NCBI RefSeq assembly: GCF_000376885.1
Contig: NZ_AQXR01000006.1
Coordinates: 1-64,000, forward strand
DNA: 64,000 bases
Source: Alloscardovia criceti DSM 17774
Lineage (GTDB): Bacteria > Actinomycetota > Actinomycetes > Actinomycetales > Bifidobacteriaceae
Direction: 5' to 3'
Positions 35,109 to 46,451 of the stretch are shown piece by piece. Every line of letters begins with the position of its first letter. The first letter of the stretch is position 1. Made by a program: the position numbers and the translations under genes. The notes under the pieces are model-generated. The model was not told where the DNA came from. It ran no database searches and worked only from the letters and a program-made list of their open reading frames with translations.

Positions 35109-38100
35109 AGACTTTCCATCAAGCGCATCCTTAGCGGCCTGGAGCTTAGCCAATGCTGCGTCAACGTCTGCCTGTGTAGCATTTGGATCGTTGAGTACTG
35201 CATTTGCCTCTGCGAGTGCCTTGTCGTATGCATCCTTAGCTGCCTGAGAAGCGTTCTTGTAGGCATCGGAATCCTTTACGGAGTTCGCGTTATCTACAGC
35301 GCTCTTCAGATCATCCTTGTTGGTCTCAGCGCCAGTTACTGCCTGAGCTGCATTCTTGAGGTTCTTCAGAGCTTCGTCTACCTGAGCTTGGGTTGCATTT
35401 GGATCTGCGAGTACAGCGTTTGCTGCGTCGAGAGCCTTCTGATATGCATCCTTGACTTCCTGAGAAGCGTTCTGGTAACCAGTTGAACCCTTAACATCAG
35501 ATTCCTTGCCAACTTCAGCCTGCAAAGCGCCCTTATCGGTTGCTGTGCTGGTTGCTGCGTTTGCAGCGTTCTGCAGGTTCTTCAGAGCTTCGTCTACCTG
35601 AGCTTGGGTTGCATTTGGATCTGCGAGTACAGCGTTAGCTGCATCGAGAGCCTTCTGGTAAGCATCCTTCACTTCCTGAGAAGCATTCTGGTAGCCGATG
35701 GAGTTCTTCACATCAGATTCCTTACCTGCTTCCGCAGTCAAAGCATCCTTGTCCGTTACTGCCTTGTTCAGCTCAGCAGTTGCATCCTGCAAGTTCTTCA
35801 AAGCTGCATTTACATCAGCCTGAGAAGCCTTTGGATCTGCAAGTACAGCCTTCGCTGCGTCAAGAGCCTTCTGGTAAGCATCCTTCACTTCCTGAGAAGA
35901 GTTGGCGTAACCAGCGGAGTTCTTGACATCGCTCTCCTTGCCAGCTTCAGCGGTCAAAGCATCCTTGTTGGTTGCTGCACCGTTGAGCTTGCCAGTTGCT
36001 GCATCCAAAGCTGCCTTAGCGGCATCAACTTCAGCCTGGCTTGCAGAATCGTTGTTGAATACCAATTCAGCAGCTGCAAGTGCGTCGTCAAATGCCTTCT
36101 TAGCATCTGCATCTGCATTGCGGTAAGCGTCGGAATCCTTCTTGGTGTTCGCATCCGAGATGGAAGTCTCCAGCTGGGACTTGTCGGTGGCCTGACCGCT
36201 CAAGTTGCTCAACGCACCTTCGAGAGCCTTTTCAGCAGCGTCAACTTCTGCCTGCGTTGCATTTGGATCGTTGAGCACGGTCTTAGCGTCTTCCAGAGCC
36301 TTGTCGTACGCAGCCTTTTCCTCATCGGAAGCGTTCTTGTAAGCGTCGCTTGCCTTTACAGAAGAAGACTTGTCAGACTCAGCCTGAAGACCTGCCTTGT
36401 TCGTGTCAGTACCGTCGAGATTGGAGAGAGCCGCATCGAGGTTCTTCTGAGCAGTATCGACTTCAGCCTGACTTGCATTTGGATCGTTGGAGACGCGCTG
36501 TGCATCTTCCAGAGCCTTGTCATATGCAGCCTTAGCTTCGTCAGTACCGTTCTGGTAGCTCATCGAATCCTTGGTGGCGTCAGCCTTGCCGATGGAGTTG
36601 TTCAGAGCGGTCTTGTCGGTATCCTTACCGTCGAGAGCGTTCTTTGCATTCTCCAAAGCAGTCTTAGCAGCATCAACTTCTGCCTGCGTTGCGTTCGGAT
36701 TGCTGTTTACTTCCTCAGCTGCAGCAAGTGCATCGTCAAGTGCCTTCTGCTTGTCAGCATCAGCATTCTTGTATGCGTCAGTACCCTTTGCCGTGTTTGC
36801 ATCGGTAATTGCCGTCTGCAAATCACCCTTGTTGGTATCCTGACCATCCAGAGCATCCTTCGCTGCATCGAGGTTCTTCTTTGCAGTGTCGACCTGCTCC
36901 TGAGTTGCATTAGGGTCGTTGTTTACAGCTTCAGCAGCAGCGAGAGCATCATCCAGAGCCTTCTGCTTATCCGCATCAGCGTTACGGTATGCATCGGTGT
37001 CCTTTGCAGCAGTTGCGCCCTCGATAGAAGTCTGAAGATCTGTCTTGCTGGTGTCCTTACCATCGAGTGCGTCGATAGCATCCTGCAAGTTCTTCTGAGC
37101 TTCATTTACTTCAGACTGAGTTGCGTTCGGATTGTCGCGTACAGCTTCAGCAGCGGTGAGAGCATCGTCGAGCTTCTTCTGAGCGTCGTCAGAAGCGTTC
37201 TTGTATGCATCCGTGCTCTTTGCAGTGTTTGCATCAGCGATGGTTTCAATCAAATCGTTGAAGTGAGTTGATTCTCCATTCAATGCATCTTCTGCAGCAG
37301 CCAAGCGGTCCTTAGCAGCTTCTACTTCTGCCTGAGTTGCGTTTGGATCACTCTGAACTTCCTTAGCCTTTGCCAAAGCATCATCGTAATTCTTCTTAGA
37401 AGAATCCGTTGCATTGGTGTACTTGGAGTCAGACTTTACGGAGTCTTCCTTAGCAATTTCTTCTTCCAAGGTTGACTTGTCTGTTTCCTTGCCATCGAGA
37501 GCGCCCGCAGCAGTCTGGAGGTTCTTCAGAGCCTCATTCACTTCTGCCTGAGTTGCATTCTCGTTGCTCATCACGGTCTCAGCTGCAGCAAGAGCATCAT
37601 CGTATGCCTTCTTAGCAGCTTCTGTACCGTTCTTGTAGCCATCGGAGTTCTTGACGGAGTTTTCCTTGCCAATTTCGGCGTTCAGCTCAGACTTATCTGT
37701 TGCTGTGCCGGAAAGGGCAGACTGAGCCTCATCAAGAGTCTTCTTAGCATCGTTGACCTCATCCTGAGTTGCATCAGGATTATTGAATACCTTATTTGCT
37801 GCATCCAACGCATCACCCAGAGCCTTCTTCTCGGCGTCTGTAGCATTCTTGTATGCATCGGTATCCTGAGCAGCAGTTGCATTGTCGATGGAATTCTTCA
37901 AAGCAGTCTTATCGGTGTTCTGACCCGTGATTGCATTTGCAGCATCCTGCAGATTCTTCAGAGCTTCATTCACCTGAGCCTGAGTTGCATTCTCATCAGC
38001 CAATACTTCATTAGCCTTGCTCAATGCATCCTGATATGCCTGCTTCTGCTCGTCAGTCGCATTCTGGTATCCGGTAGAACCAGTTACAGAATCCTTCTTG

Positions 38101-40940
38101 TCAGCTTCAGCCTGCAAAGTGGTCTTATCGGTGGTTACACCGGCAACGGTCTGCTCTGCGTTCTTGAGATCAGTAAGAGCCTTGTCCACTTCAGCCTGAG
38201 TTGCATTCTCGTTAGCCAGCACATCCTTAGCAGCCTGAAGAGCATCATCGTATGCCTTCTTCTGCTCGTCCGTTGCGTTTGCGTAACCAGCAGAACCCTT
38301 AACAGAATCTTCCTTGCCAACTTCCGTTGTCAATTCAGTCTTATCGGTGTTCTTATCGGCGATAGCCTTAGCAGCATTCTCCAAGGCAGTCTTAGCAGCA
38401 TCTACATCGGCCTGAGTTGCATTGTCATCAGCCAGCACATCCTGAGCATTCTTCAATGCATCCTGGTATGCCTTCTTCTGCTCGTCGGAAGCATTCTGGT
38501 AGCCAGTCGAGCCCTCTACGGAATCCTTCTTGTCTGCCTCAGCCTGCAAACCGGACTTATCGGTAGTTGCAGCATTGATAGTCTGTTCAGCATTCTTCAG
38601 GTCTTCCAGAGCCTTATCTACATCAGCCTTAGTTGCAGAGTCGTTAGCAAGCACATCCTTAGCAGTCTGAAGAGCATCATCGTATGCCTTCTTCTGCTCA
38701 TCGGTTGCGTTTGCATAACCAGCAGAACCCTTAACGTCGTTCTCCTTGGCCACTTCAGCGGTCAATTCGGTCTTGTCCGTGTTCTGATCGGTGATTGCCT
38801 TTGCGGCATCCTGAAGCTTCTGCAAAGCTGCATCAACCTCAGTCTGAGTTGCATTGTCATCAGCGAGTACATCCTGAGCATCCTTCAATGCATCCTGATA
38901 AGCCTGCTTCTGAGCATCCGTAGCATTCTGATAACCAGTAGAACCCTCTACAGAATCCTTCTTATCAACCTCAGCCTGCAAATCCACCTTATCGGTAGTA
39001 GCACCAGTAATAGCCTGCTCAGCAGCCTTCAACTTATCCAGAGCGTCATTCACTTCAGACTGAGTAGCATTTTCATCAGCCAAAACAGCCTTAGCATCCG
39101 TCAAAGCAGTCTCGTAAGCGCTCTTCTGCTCATCGGTAGCATTCTGGTATTCAGTAGAACCCTTGACAGTGGACTCCGCATTTACATGATTCTGAAGCTC
39201 AGTCGTATCCGTGTTCTGATCGGTGATCGCTTTAGCAGCATTCTCCAAAGCGGTCTTAGCAGCTTCTACCTCAGACTGAGTTGCATTCTCATCAGCCAAT
39301 ACCTCATTGGCCTTATCCAATGCATCCTGGTAAGCCTGCTTCTGAGCATCCGTAGCATTCTGATAACCAGTAGAACCCTCTACAGAATTCTTCTTATCTA
39401 CCTCAGCTTGCAAACCAGACTTATCAGTAGTATTTGCGTTGATGTCTGCTATTGCCTTGTCCAGAGCAGTCTTTGCTGCGTCTACTTCGGACTGAGAAGC
39501 ATTCTCATTATCCAGAACTTCATTAGCCTTCGTCAAAGCGTCGGTTAATGCCTGCTTCTGAGCATCAGATGCGTTCTCATATGCAGGAGAGTTCTGTGCC
39601 GTGCCCGCGTTAGAAACGGAGGTTTCCAGAGCGGACTTATCAGCCTTAGCACCAGTTACTGCACTGGAAGCGGTCTGAAGGTTCTTCAGAGCCTCGTTTA
39701 CCTGATCCTGAGTAGCATTGGGGTTCTGGAGTACTGTGTTAGCAGCATCAAGAGCATCCTGGTAAGCCTGCTTCTGCTCATCAGTAGCATTTGCATAACC
39801 ATCGGAAGACTTAACGTCAGATTCCTTCGCAACTTCCGCTGTCAAAGCGGTTTTATCTGTGGCGTTTGCGTTGATAGCAGCAATTGCCTTGTCAAGAGCT
39901 TCCTTAGCAGCATTCACCTCTGCCTGAGTAGCATCAGCCTTATTGAATATGGTGTTTGCGTTTGCCAAAGCATCGGTCAAAGCCTGCTTCTGCTCATCCG
40001 ACGAGTTCTGATATGCTACAGAATCCTTTGCGGTATTACCGTTGGTGATAGAGGTCTCGAGCTCGGACTTGTCGGCGGTAGCACTGGTGATTGCGTTTGC
40101 AGCATCCTGCAAGTTCTTTAGAGCGTCATTCACCTGAGCCTGAGTAGCAGAATCATTCGTCAATACAGCGTTAGCTGCATCGAGAGCATCCTGGTAAGCC
40201 TGCTTCTGCTCGTCCGTGGCGTTAGCATACCCAGCAGAACCCTTAACATCGTTCTCCTTGGCCACTTCAGCGGTCAATTCAGTCTTGTCAGTATTCTGAT
40301 CGATGATCGCCTTGGCTGCATCCTGCAGGTTCTTCAGAGCTTCATTCACCTGAGCCTGAGTAGCAGACCCATCGGCAAGCACATCCTGAGCAGCCTTCAA
40401 AGCATCCTGGTAAGCCTGCTTCTGCTCGTCGGAAGCATTCTGATAACCGGTGGAACCAGTTACGGCAGATTCCTTGTTTACCTCAGCCTGCAAATCCACC
40501 TTATCGGTAGTAGCACCGGTAATGGCGGTTTCAGCAGCCTTCAGGTCTTCAATAGCCTTATCTACTTCAGCCTGAGTTGCATTTGGATCTTTCAAAACTG
40601 TGTTTGCAGCAGTAAGCGCATCCTCATATGCCTTCTTCTGCTCATCCGTTGCGTTCTCATACCCCGTAGAAGACTTCACCGTATCTGAATTATCTACGTG
40701 GTTCTGAAGCTCGGTCTTATCCGTATCCTTAGCAGCAATTGCATTAGCAGCATCCTGAAGCTTCTGCAAAGCCTCGTTTACCTCATCCTGAGTAGCATTA
40801 GGGTTCTGGAGCACTGTATTAGCTTCAGCAAGCGCATTGTTGTATGCGGTCTTCTCATCGTCGGTTGCATTAGCCCAACCGGTAGAAGCCTTCACATCAG
40901 AATCCTTGCCAACCTCAGTAGTCAAAGCAGACTTATCGAC
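35109..40940 (-). repeat. 27 tandem FIVAR repeats, 216 bp each
   Basis: Each unit encodes 72 residues, beginning TDK or TNK and containing the signatures AY.NA...K.AY.DAL, VL.....NATQAEV..AL..L and A..AI.G. I count 27 units, and 27 times 216 equals 5,832 bp, which fits the span exactly, so no unit has gained or lost a codon. Neighbouring units 24-26 and the alternating units 8-14 are the most alike, which suggests recent duplications. Confidence 0.88.
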
Positions 40941-41477
40941 GGCTGCAGCCACAGTAACCTTTGCAGTAACATTATCCGTGCTGCTATCGGAGTAAGTGAC
41001 CGTTACAGGAATGGAATATGCCTGAGTTGTCACTTCTGCGCCTGGAGCTGCGGTGATTACGCCAGTGCTTGAATCGATGGTTGCCCAAGATGGAGCACCA
41101 TCACCGAGTGCGTAGCTCAAACCGGAAGGAGCCGTCGTGGAGTTGCCCTTGCTATCGGTGAAGGTTGGGGTCACGGTAGCGGACTTGCCAGCTTCCACAG
41201 AAGTATCAGCATATGCCGGGTTGTAAGAGTCAGCTTCCTTGCGGAGCTCTGCCACTTTCTTTGATGCGGAATCGCTCAAGAAGTTCTTTGTTGCGGTAAC
41301 AGTAACAGTAGAACCAGTGTCAGTGAGCAAAGATTCGTATGCGGAAAGGTCAACGGTGAAGTTGCCATCTGCATCGGTCTTGGTCTGATACTTGGTGGTG
41401 GTGTCGCGCCAGTATGGCCCTTGTTTTCCATCAAGCTGCTGAGCAGAACCGCCCGTTGGCGTAATGGTGACGCTAAT

Positions 41478-41480
41478 TCA
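41478..41480 (-). other. In-frame TGA inside the FIVAR adhesin gene
   Basis: On the minus strand the codons read GGC AAC AAC GAG GAC GTG TGA ATT AGC GTC ACC. The frame is open for 551 codons before and more than 2,170 after. A single C-to-T change from CGA (Arg) would create it. No ribosome site or suitable start lies in the first codons after the stop. Confidence 0.9.
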
Positions 41481-43133
41481 CACGTCCTCGTTGTTGCCAT
41501 CAGCAACGGCGACCTTACCCGTCAATACGTTTTCTGCAGACAAGCTCAGCTGGTCATCCACCAGGTCAACGGTTTCACCTGCACGCGTGAAGATCAACGA
41601 ATCTTGAGTCTTGCCAACGATGTTGTCACGAATCGTCTGTTCGCCATCAGAAGTCAATGATTCCAGTGCAGCCTGAGTATTTGCAATCGAAGCGCTACCG
41701 TTGCTATAGGTGATAACAAGGTTGTTAATAGGCTCAGACTCACCACCATCAGAGAAGATCTGCTTGGAGTGCGAGACATTAACTGTTCCTGCGTAAACCA
41801 GCTTGGCATTGGTCTTGTTGGTGTTCTGGGTGAGATCAACCTTGAAAAGTGTTGGCTGGTCTACGTTGATAGTCGAACTACCTGCAGTACGCAATGCGGA
41901 GAGAGCACCCGTGCCATCTGCAGACACTTCGAAGGTGGAATATGGATTTGCGTTGATGCTTGCACCGCCAGCCAAATACAGAAGGTTGCCTGCATAAGTA
42001 CCCGTGTTGCTAGCAGCAAACTTGAACGTAGCGTTCTTACCAACGTTAATTTGAGCTCCTGAACCCGTGAGATACACAGGACCGCTCGAGTTTGCTAATG
42101 ATCCCCAAGTACCGCTGGAGGTGATGTTGAAAGTTCCACCTTCGTTGACATTGATCTTCGCGCTGCTGTCCAAGTAGACGGCACCAGACTGGTTCAAATC
42201 ACCAGACTGCTGCTCAGCAATGTCGATATTCAAGGTCGCACCAGAAGCGATATTCACTTCGGCTCCAGAAGCCACGATACCCCATGCGCGGGTATACTTC
42301 ACTCCTTCAGGGGACTTCGCTGTTCGAGGAGAAAGCGTGACGTTAGCACCGGATTCAATGTTGACACCATCGCCACCGGACTCCAGCTGGAGCACGTTGC
42401 CTGCCTCGGTTGCGAGCACAACAGTGCTTCCTGCCTTGAAGTTTGCGGTCTTTCCTTCGATGACCTGCTGGTTACCTCCGCCCTGAGTGCTGTAAGACTT
42501 ACCAGAAATCGGATTGGTATAGGAGATAACGGAAGTCGAATTGACACTTCCGTAGAAGTTCACGGCACCTACATCAGAGTTCACCAACTGGGAACCGATG
42601 TACGTCACATTTTCAAAATTGTAGGTTGTTGCGCCCTGAACCATGCCCCAGTAGTTAGCACCATTCAGTGTGAGGTTACGAGTTGTTACGGTTGGATCGG
42701 CGCCCATCGTGAAGGAATAACCGCTGAAGTCGACATTGTAAGCAGTGCCATCAGCGGACTGAATGGTAATATCGCGTTTATTCTTGATAGCCACGCGGGT
42801 ATTAGCTGTACCAATGTCATGCATATCAATATTGCCCGTGACATTGATGATGTTTGCCGTGCCATTAACGATGGCATCATATAGCTCTTGAGCAGTACTT
42901 ACGGTCACTGCTGTGCCAGTGGCGTCTGGCAATGTGGCTGCTGCCACGGTTGCAGAGGCAACACTTCCAGATGTAGCCTCATCTGCAAATGCCAAGCCAC
43001 CAGTATTGAGTAAGAGTGCGATTGTTGCTGCGGAAGCCATTGCAAGCAATGCATTCTTTTTCGCAGGGGTAGAATTCGTCCTCTTTAGCGGTTTGTTCTC
43101 GCCTGCGGACTCCATGCGTTCTTGATCTCTCAT

Positions 43134-43636
43134 TCATCCTCCTTAGAGATGATTGGGTCTCTGGATCTTCTCATTGAATTATTCCCATAACCGTTTGCAA
43201 GGAATTTCCTTGCTTGAAAACGTCGTGAGAAAGCCATTTAAAAACCATGGTCCACTAGTAACTTACCATTTTTGGATTTGGTTTAGCGATTTACTTATTC
43301 GTCTTTTCGCTTTTAAATAAAACTCACCCTGGGAAATTGAGTCATGCATTTCTTAGGAGTAAACTTTTATCTTTAGGCGCTTTATCACGTCGTTAAACGG
43401 AGTGGATCTCAACAAGTGATCCTGCTTCTGTCAATTTTACAGGAAATAATCTGTTTTCACTGGAAAATAAAAGTGAGAAAAAACACAGCGTATTTCATCG
43501 AAATTTTATGCTTTACGAAGTAACACATACGGCGTGTTGTCTGCACCTCATGGCCTAAACTTCAAATTATTTTAAGTTTATTAAAGCATTACTGTGTAAA
43601 CTTGAAAAAAGTTGTAAATCTTGATGCTCGCGTGCT
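43134..43636. other. Promoter region of the FIVAR adhesin
   Basis: No gene is seen in these 503 AT-rich bases. On the minus strand TTGACA occurs at 43437-43432, a perfect -35 hexamer, but the sequence 17 bases on (TGAGAT) is a poor -10. The ribosome site of the adhesin is at 43138-43144. Confidence 0.4.
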
Positions 43637-44557
43637 TTATGCCTGATGATCGAGTTCTTCGTGAGCGAAATGCAGGGGCGAATCCACCTGAATAGTGGCA
43701 TGCGAAATAGGGATTTCAAAATGCTGTGCGACACATGCCTGCACAGCATGAACGATTTCATCGCGCTGTATGCCTGAAAGCTCAGGATCTACGACGATGT
43801 GTACAGACATGGCCACCAGCCCCGTAGAAATAGTGGAAATATGCAGGTCGTGGATTTCCTGGACGCCTTGCACCCGGTAAATATGGGTTTTAATCTCCTG
43901 CACATCCAGCTCAGGCGGAGTATTTTCCATCAAAATGGACATAGAACGGCGTAGCAAAGTCCACGCGCGGGGAATCATCAGTACCGCAATAAATAACGAC
44001 GCCACCGCATCGGCATTGCTCCATCCCCAGATCAGCACGATGATGGCGGATACGATGACGGCCACAGACCCTAAAGCATCATTCAGTACTTCTAGGAAGG
44101 CTGCGCGCATATTTAAAGACGCACCGCGGCCTGCAGATAAAATCAGCAAGGACAGCACATTTGCTACGAGGCCGATAATACCTACAATAATCGTTGGCAC
44201 GGCATCGATAGTTTCCGGCTTAAAAAATCGGTGAATTGCTTCCCAAAGCACGATGAAGGAAATGACGATGAGCATACCTGCCTGCAAGGCAGCAGCGATA
44301 ACCTCCGAACGCGCCCACCCCCAGGAGCGTCTCTCGTCTCGTGGCTTCGTCATCAGGTGCGCAGCAATTAAGGCGATGACCAGCGAGGACGAATCCACGG
44401 CCATATGACCTGCATCTGCTGCCAAAGAGAGGGAACGCGTAACATATGCACCGATAAGCTCTGCACACAAAATCACTGCCGTCACGGACAATGCCAGTGC
44501 CAAACGTCCGCGAGAAGCCGCGGCATGCGAATGATTGTGATCGTGTGACTCAGCCAT
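43637..44557 (-). CDS. Cation diffusion facilitator (CzcD-like) metal exporter
   Basis: The 306-residue protein starts with a His-rich tail (ESHDHNHSHAA), followed by six membrane helices and a cytoplasmic C-terminal domain. Metal-site residues are visible in LSLAADAGHMAVDSSSLVIA (helix 2, the HxxxD-like pair) and EVLNDALGSVAVI (helix 5). The C-terminal part with VQGVQEIHDLHI and SVHIVVDPE matches the CDF dimerisation domain. It exports Zn2+, Co2+ or Cd2+ in exchange for protons. I start at ATG 44557 because ggaaggaa lies just upstream and homologues begin with the His-rich tail. It is monocistronic. Confidence 0.92.
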   Translation of the reverse strand: MAESHDHNHSHAAASRGRLALALSVTAVILCAELIGAYVTRSLSLAADAGHMAVDSSSLVIALIAAHLMTKPRDERRSWGWARSEVIAAALQAGMLIVISFIVLWEAIHRFFKPETIDAVPTIIVGIIGLVANVLSLLILSAGRGASLNMRAAFLEVLNDALGSVAVIVSAIIVLIWGWSNADAVASLFIAVLMIPRAWTLLRRSMSILMENTPPELDVQEIKTHIYRVQGVQEIHDLHISTISTGLVAMSVHIVVDPELSGIQRDEIVHAVQACVAQHFEIPISHATIQVDSPLHFAHEELDHQA

Positions 44558-44680
44558 AGTTCCTTCCCCTACCTTGAGCTTGCGTGCCCAGTACACCAAG
44601 CCTGCACAAGCAGTTCCAGTACCTTATATATACACCTCTCCTCAGCGAGCGGCAAAATACCGTGCCCCGTGCACCAAGGT

Positions 44681-45019
44681 TTAGAAAGAATTCTTCTCGT
44701 AGCTCCACACGGCCATATCCTTAATCAGATCCAAAGGAATGGGTTGATCAAAAGGAAATTGCACGGCACCCTTAGACGTTTTGTATGGCTCGAGCTGGCG
44801 TGCAAAATGCACAATGGTGGCAGGGCCTGGATAAATGCCCAAATGATTTTTGTTTGCCGCAAAATGGATGACATTTCGCTTTGCCTTGTACGTGGGCATG
44901 CCGTACGCCATAGTGACGGTGTGCTCAGGCAGTGCCGAAGAAATCGTTTCATGTACAGCCGTTAATACATCCCGGCGTTCTTCTGGTTGCGCAGCGATGT
45001 ACTGCTCAATCACGTTCAT
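44681..45019 (-). CDS. DUF1801 (YdhG/iron-chaperone-like) protein
   Basis: The 112-residue protein has the DUF1801 pattern: VIEQYIAAQPEERRDVLTAV, then ISSALPEHTVTMAYGMPTYK, NHLGIYPGP, and KTSKGAVQFPFDQPIPLDLI near the C-terminus. Relatives are small single-domain proteins, some linked to iron handling (Fra/YdhG), but the biochemical role is not settled. The gene is monocistronic, just downstream of no operon partner on the same strand. The start at 45019 is preceded by gagatgagggact, a fair ribosome site. Confidence 0.82.
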   Translation of the reverse strand: MNVIEQYIAAQPEERRDVLTAVHETISSALPEHTVTMAYGMPTYKAKRNVIHFAANKNHLGIYPGPATIVHFARQLEPYKTSKGAVQFPFDQPIPLDLIKDMAVWSYEKNSF

Positions 45020-45286
45020 AGTCCCTCATCTCTATGAGCAAGCAGCGCAGGCAATTCCATCCTCGAAAAAGGCTGGATATTCTCGCCAATCTTTATGCAT
45101 ACCTGCTGTGTAATTATCACATACTAGCAGTTTTCCAACGCTCGAGCCTGTGCAAAATCTCACTATTCGCGCGAGAAATGAAATAACTTCAATGAATCGA
45201 AAAAATTATCGAAATATCGGACAGATTAAGGAAGCTACCCTACATCTACTACCCTATGAAGTAACCACACTATTGGGAGGACAAGG

Positions 45287-45886
45287 ATGACCGACTTAGC
45301 AGATACATTCGCATTCATGGCCACGGGGCAGATGTACGATGACCTCGTTGACGAATTATGCGAGGCGCGCAGGCAGGCAGTATTAGCAACGAATGCCTAC
45401 AACGCTTCGTATGGGCAGCCGCAAAACATCCGCGAGAAACTATTGCGGGAGCTTTTAGGCAGTGTGGGCGAAGGCGCAAATTTCGAGCCAACATTCCGCT
45501 GTGAGTTTGGTAGGAATATCCACATTGGCAAGAATTTCTTTGGCAATTTTGATTGCGTGCTTTTGGATGGGGCTCCGATAACCATCGGCGACAACGTGCT
45601 CTTTGGCCCAAAAGTTGGCTTGTACACCTCTAATCATGCGCTCGATGCCCAGGAGCGTGCAAATGGAGCTTGCTGGGCAGGACCAATTACTATCGGAAAC
45701 CGCGTATGGCTGGGCGCAAACGTTACTGTTTTACAGAATGTGACTATTGGGGACGACTCTATCATCGGCGCCGGAAGCGTGGTCACCTCAGACATCCCTG
45801 CAGGCGTTATAGCCGTAGGCAACCCCGCACACGTTATCCGGAAAATCACGGAGACAGATCGCACAGGATACAAGCCTATTCATTAA
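45287..45886 (+). CDS. Sugar O-acetyltransferase (maltose/galactoside acetyltransferase family)
   Basis: The N-terminal mac domain (ATGQMYDDLVDELCEARRQA, about residues 11-30) is followed by a left-handed beta-helix made of hexapeptide repeats: NIHIGKNFFGNFDCVLLDGA, PITIGDNVLFGPKVGLYTSN with the catalytic His in NHALDA, GPITIGNRVWLGANVTVLQN and VTIGDDSIIGAGSVVTSDIP, ending in VAVGNPAHVIRKI. These trimeric enzymes transfer acetyl from acetyl-CoA to maltose, glucose or galactosides. The gene starts at ATG 45287 after gggaggac and is monocistronic. Confidence 0.9.
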   Translation: MTDLADTFAFMATGQMYDDLVDELCEARRQAVLATNAYNASYGQPQNIREKLLRELLGSVGEGANFEPTFRCEFGRNIHIGKNFFGNFDCVLLDGAPITIGDNVLFGPKVGLYTSNHALDAQERANGACWAGPITIGNRVWLGANVTVLQNVTIGDDSIIGAGSVVTSDIPAGVIAVGNPAHVIRKITETDRTGYKPIH

Positions 45887-45895
45887 TTGCTGTGC

Positions 45896-46213
45896 TTATT
45901 TCTTGACGAGAACGCGAATTTCACCGGCAACAGCTAACGCACTGAAAGCAAACATAAGAATGCCCGCCACAATCAGTGCAGGTTCCGCGTCAAAACGCAT
46001 GCCCACGAAGGTCATCGTAAAGAATGCGCTCCACAGCATCCACTTTTTTGCGGAAGGGCTAACCAGATACACGGACAGCGGCAGAGTGAAGAAGGCTGCG
46101 CCGATGCTCATGTAAAAGAGATCAGCATGTACCGAATTGCTTAAAGCCACACATTGCAATGCAAAGGTGACGCAGATAGCAAGGATGGCGTACAAAGGTG
46201 TCCATTTTTTCAT
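45896..46213 (-). CDS. Hypothetical four-helix membrane protein
   Basis: From ATG 46213 (MKKWTPLYAILAICV) the protein has about four hydrophobic segments: YAILAICVTFALQCVAL, LFYMSIGAAFFTLPLSVYLV, WMLWSAFFTMTFVGM and ALIVAGILMFAFSALAVAG, and a short basic end. The ORF extends upstream to 46312, but without a signal, and ATG 46213 gives a natural basic N-terminus. No family is recognised. It is convergent with the acetyltransferase gene. Confidence 0.55.
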   Translation of the reverse strand: MKKWTPLYAILAICVTFALQCVALSNSVHADLFYMSIGAAFFTLPLSVYLVSPSAKKWMLWSAFFTMTFVGMRFDAEPALIVAGILMFAFSALAVAGEIRVLVKK

Positions 46214-46451
46214 TGTTCTATCGTACAACCTGCTCCCGTGAGCGACGCAAGCATACGATGGACAGTACAGTCGATAGTCAGGAAAGCACTCGGCACTAGT
46301 GTGTTGAAACAACCTGTAGCAGGCTTGCCTACCGCGCCTCTTTTACACAGTGCCTTTGATATAATTTCCACTGATTACAGCCTGTTTATGCGCACGGCCT
46401 TTGACCTCTGCAGTTTTACCGTTGTACATGCTTTACCTATAAGGAGTTTAT

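Larger units (their letters stand above)
34947..43133 (-). pseudogene. Giant FIVAR-repeat adhesin (LAQTG-anchored) interrupted by one in-frame TGA
   Basis: The coding frame is open from ATG 43133 to the stop at 34947, 2,729 codons, except for one TGA at 41480-41478. Upstream of the TGA lie a signal peptide (LLAMASAATIALLLNTGGLA then FADE) and a beta-helix-type adhesive domain (for example TVTTRNLTLNGANYWGMVQG and YNFENVTYIGSQL). Just after the TGA the frame continues as ISVTITPTGGSAQQLDGKQG. It then has a Rib-like domain (about YNPAYADTSVEAGKSATVTP), 27 FIVAR repeats of 72 residues, a short linker, the sorting signal LAQTG, a membrane helix (WISAALAALGSIFVLG) and a basic tail. The two halves read as one protein, so the TGA is a point lesion, a sequencing error, or a read-through site. 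aaggagg precedes the start. FIVAR-type proteins bind extracellular matrix or sugars in other genera. Confidence 0.85.

Noticed and set aside
35604-37271. Plus-strand frame of 555 codons opposite the FIVAR repeats
   Set aside because: Its product repeats with the same 72-residue period as the adhesin and is an antisense shadow of the repeat array.
35109-40940. CRISPR array
   Set aside because: The repeats are 216-bp protein-coding units without alternating spacers.
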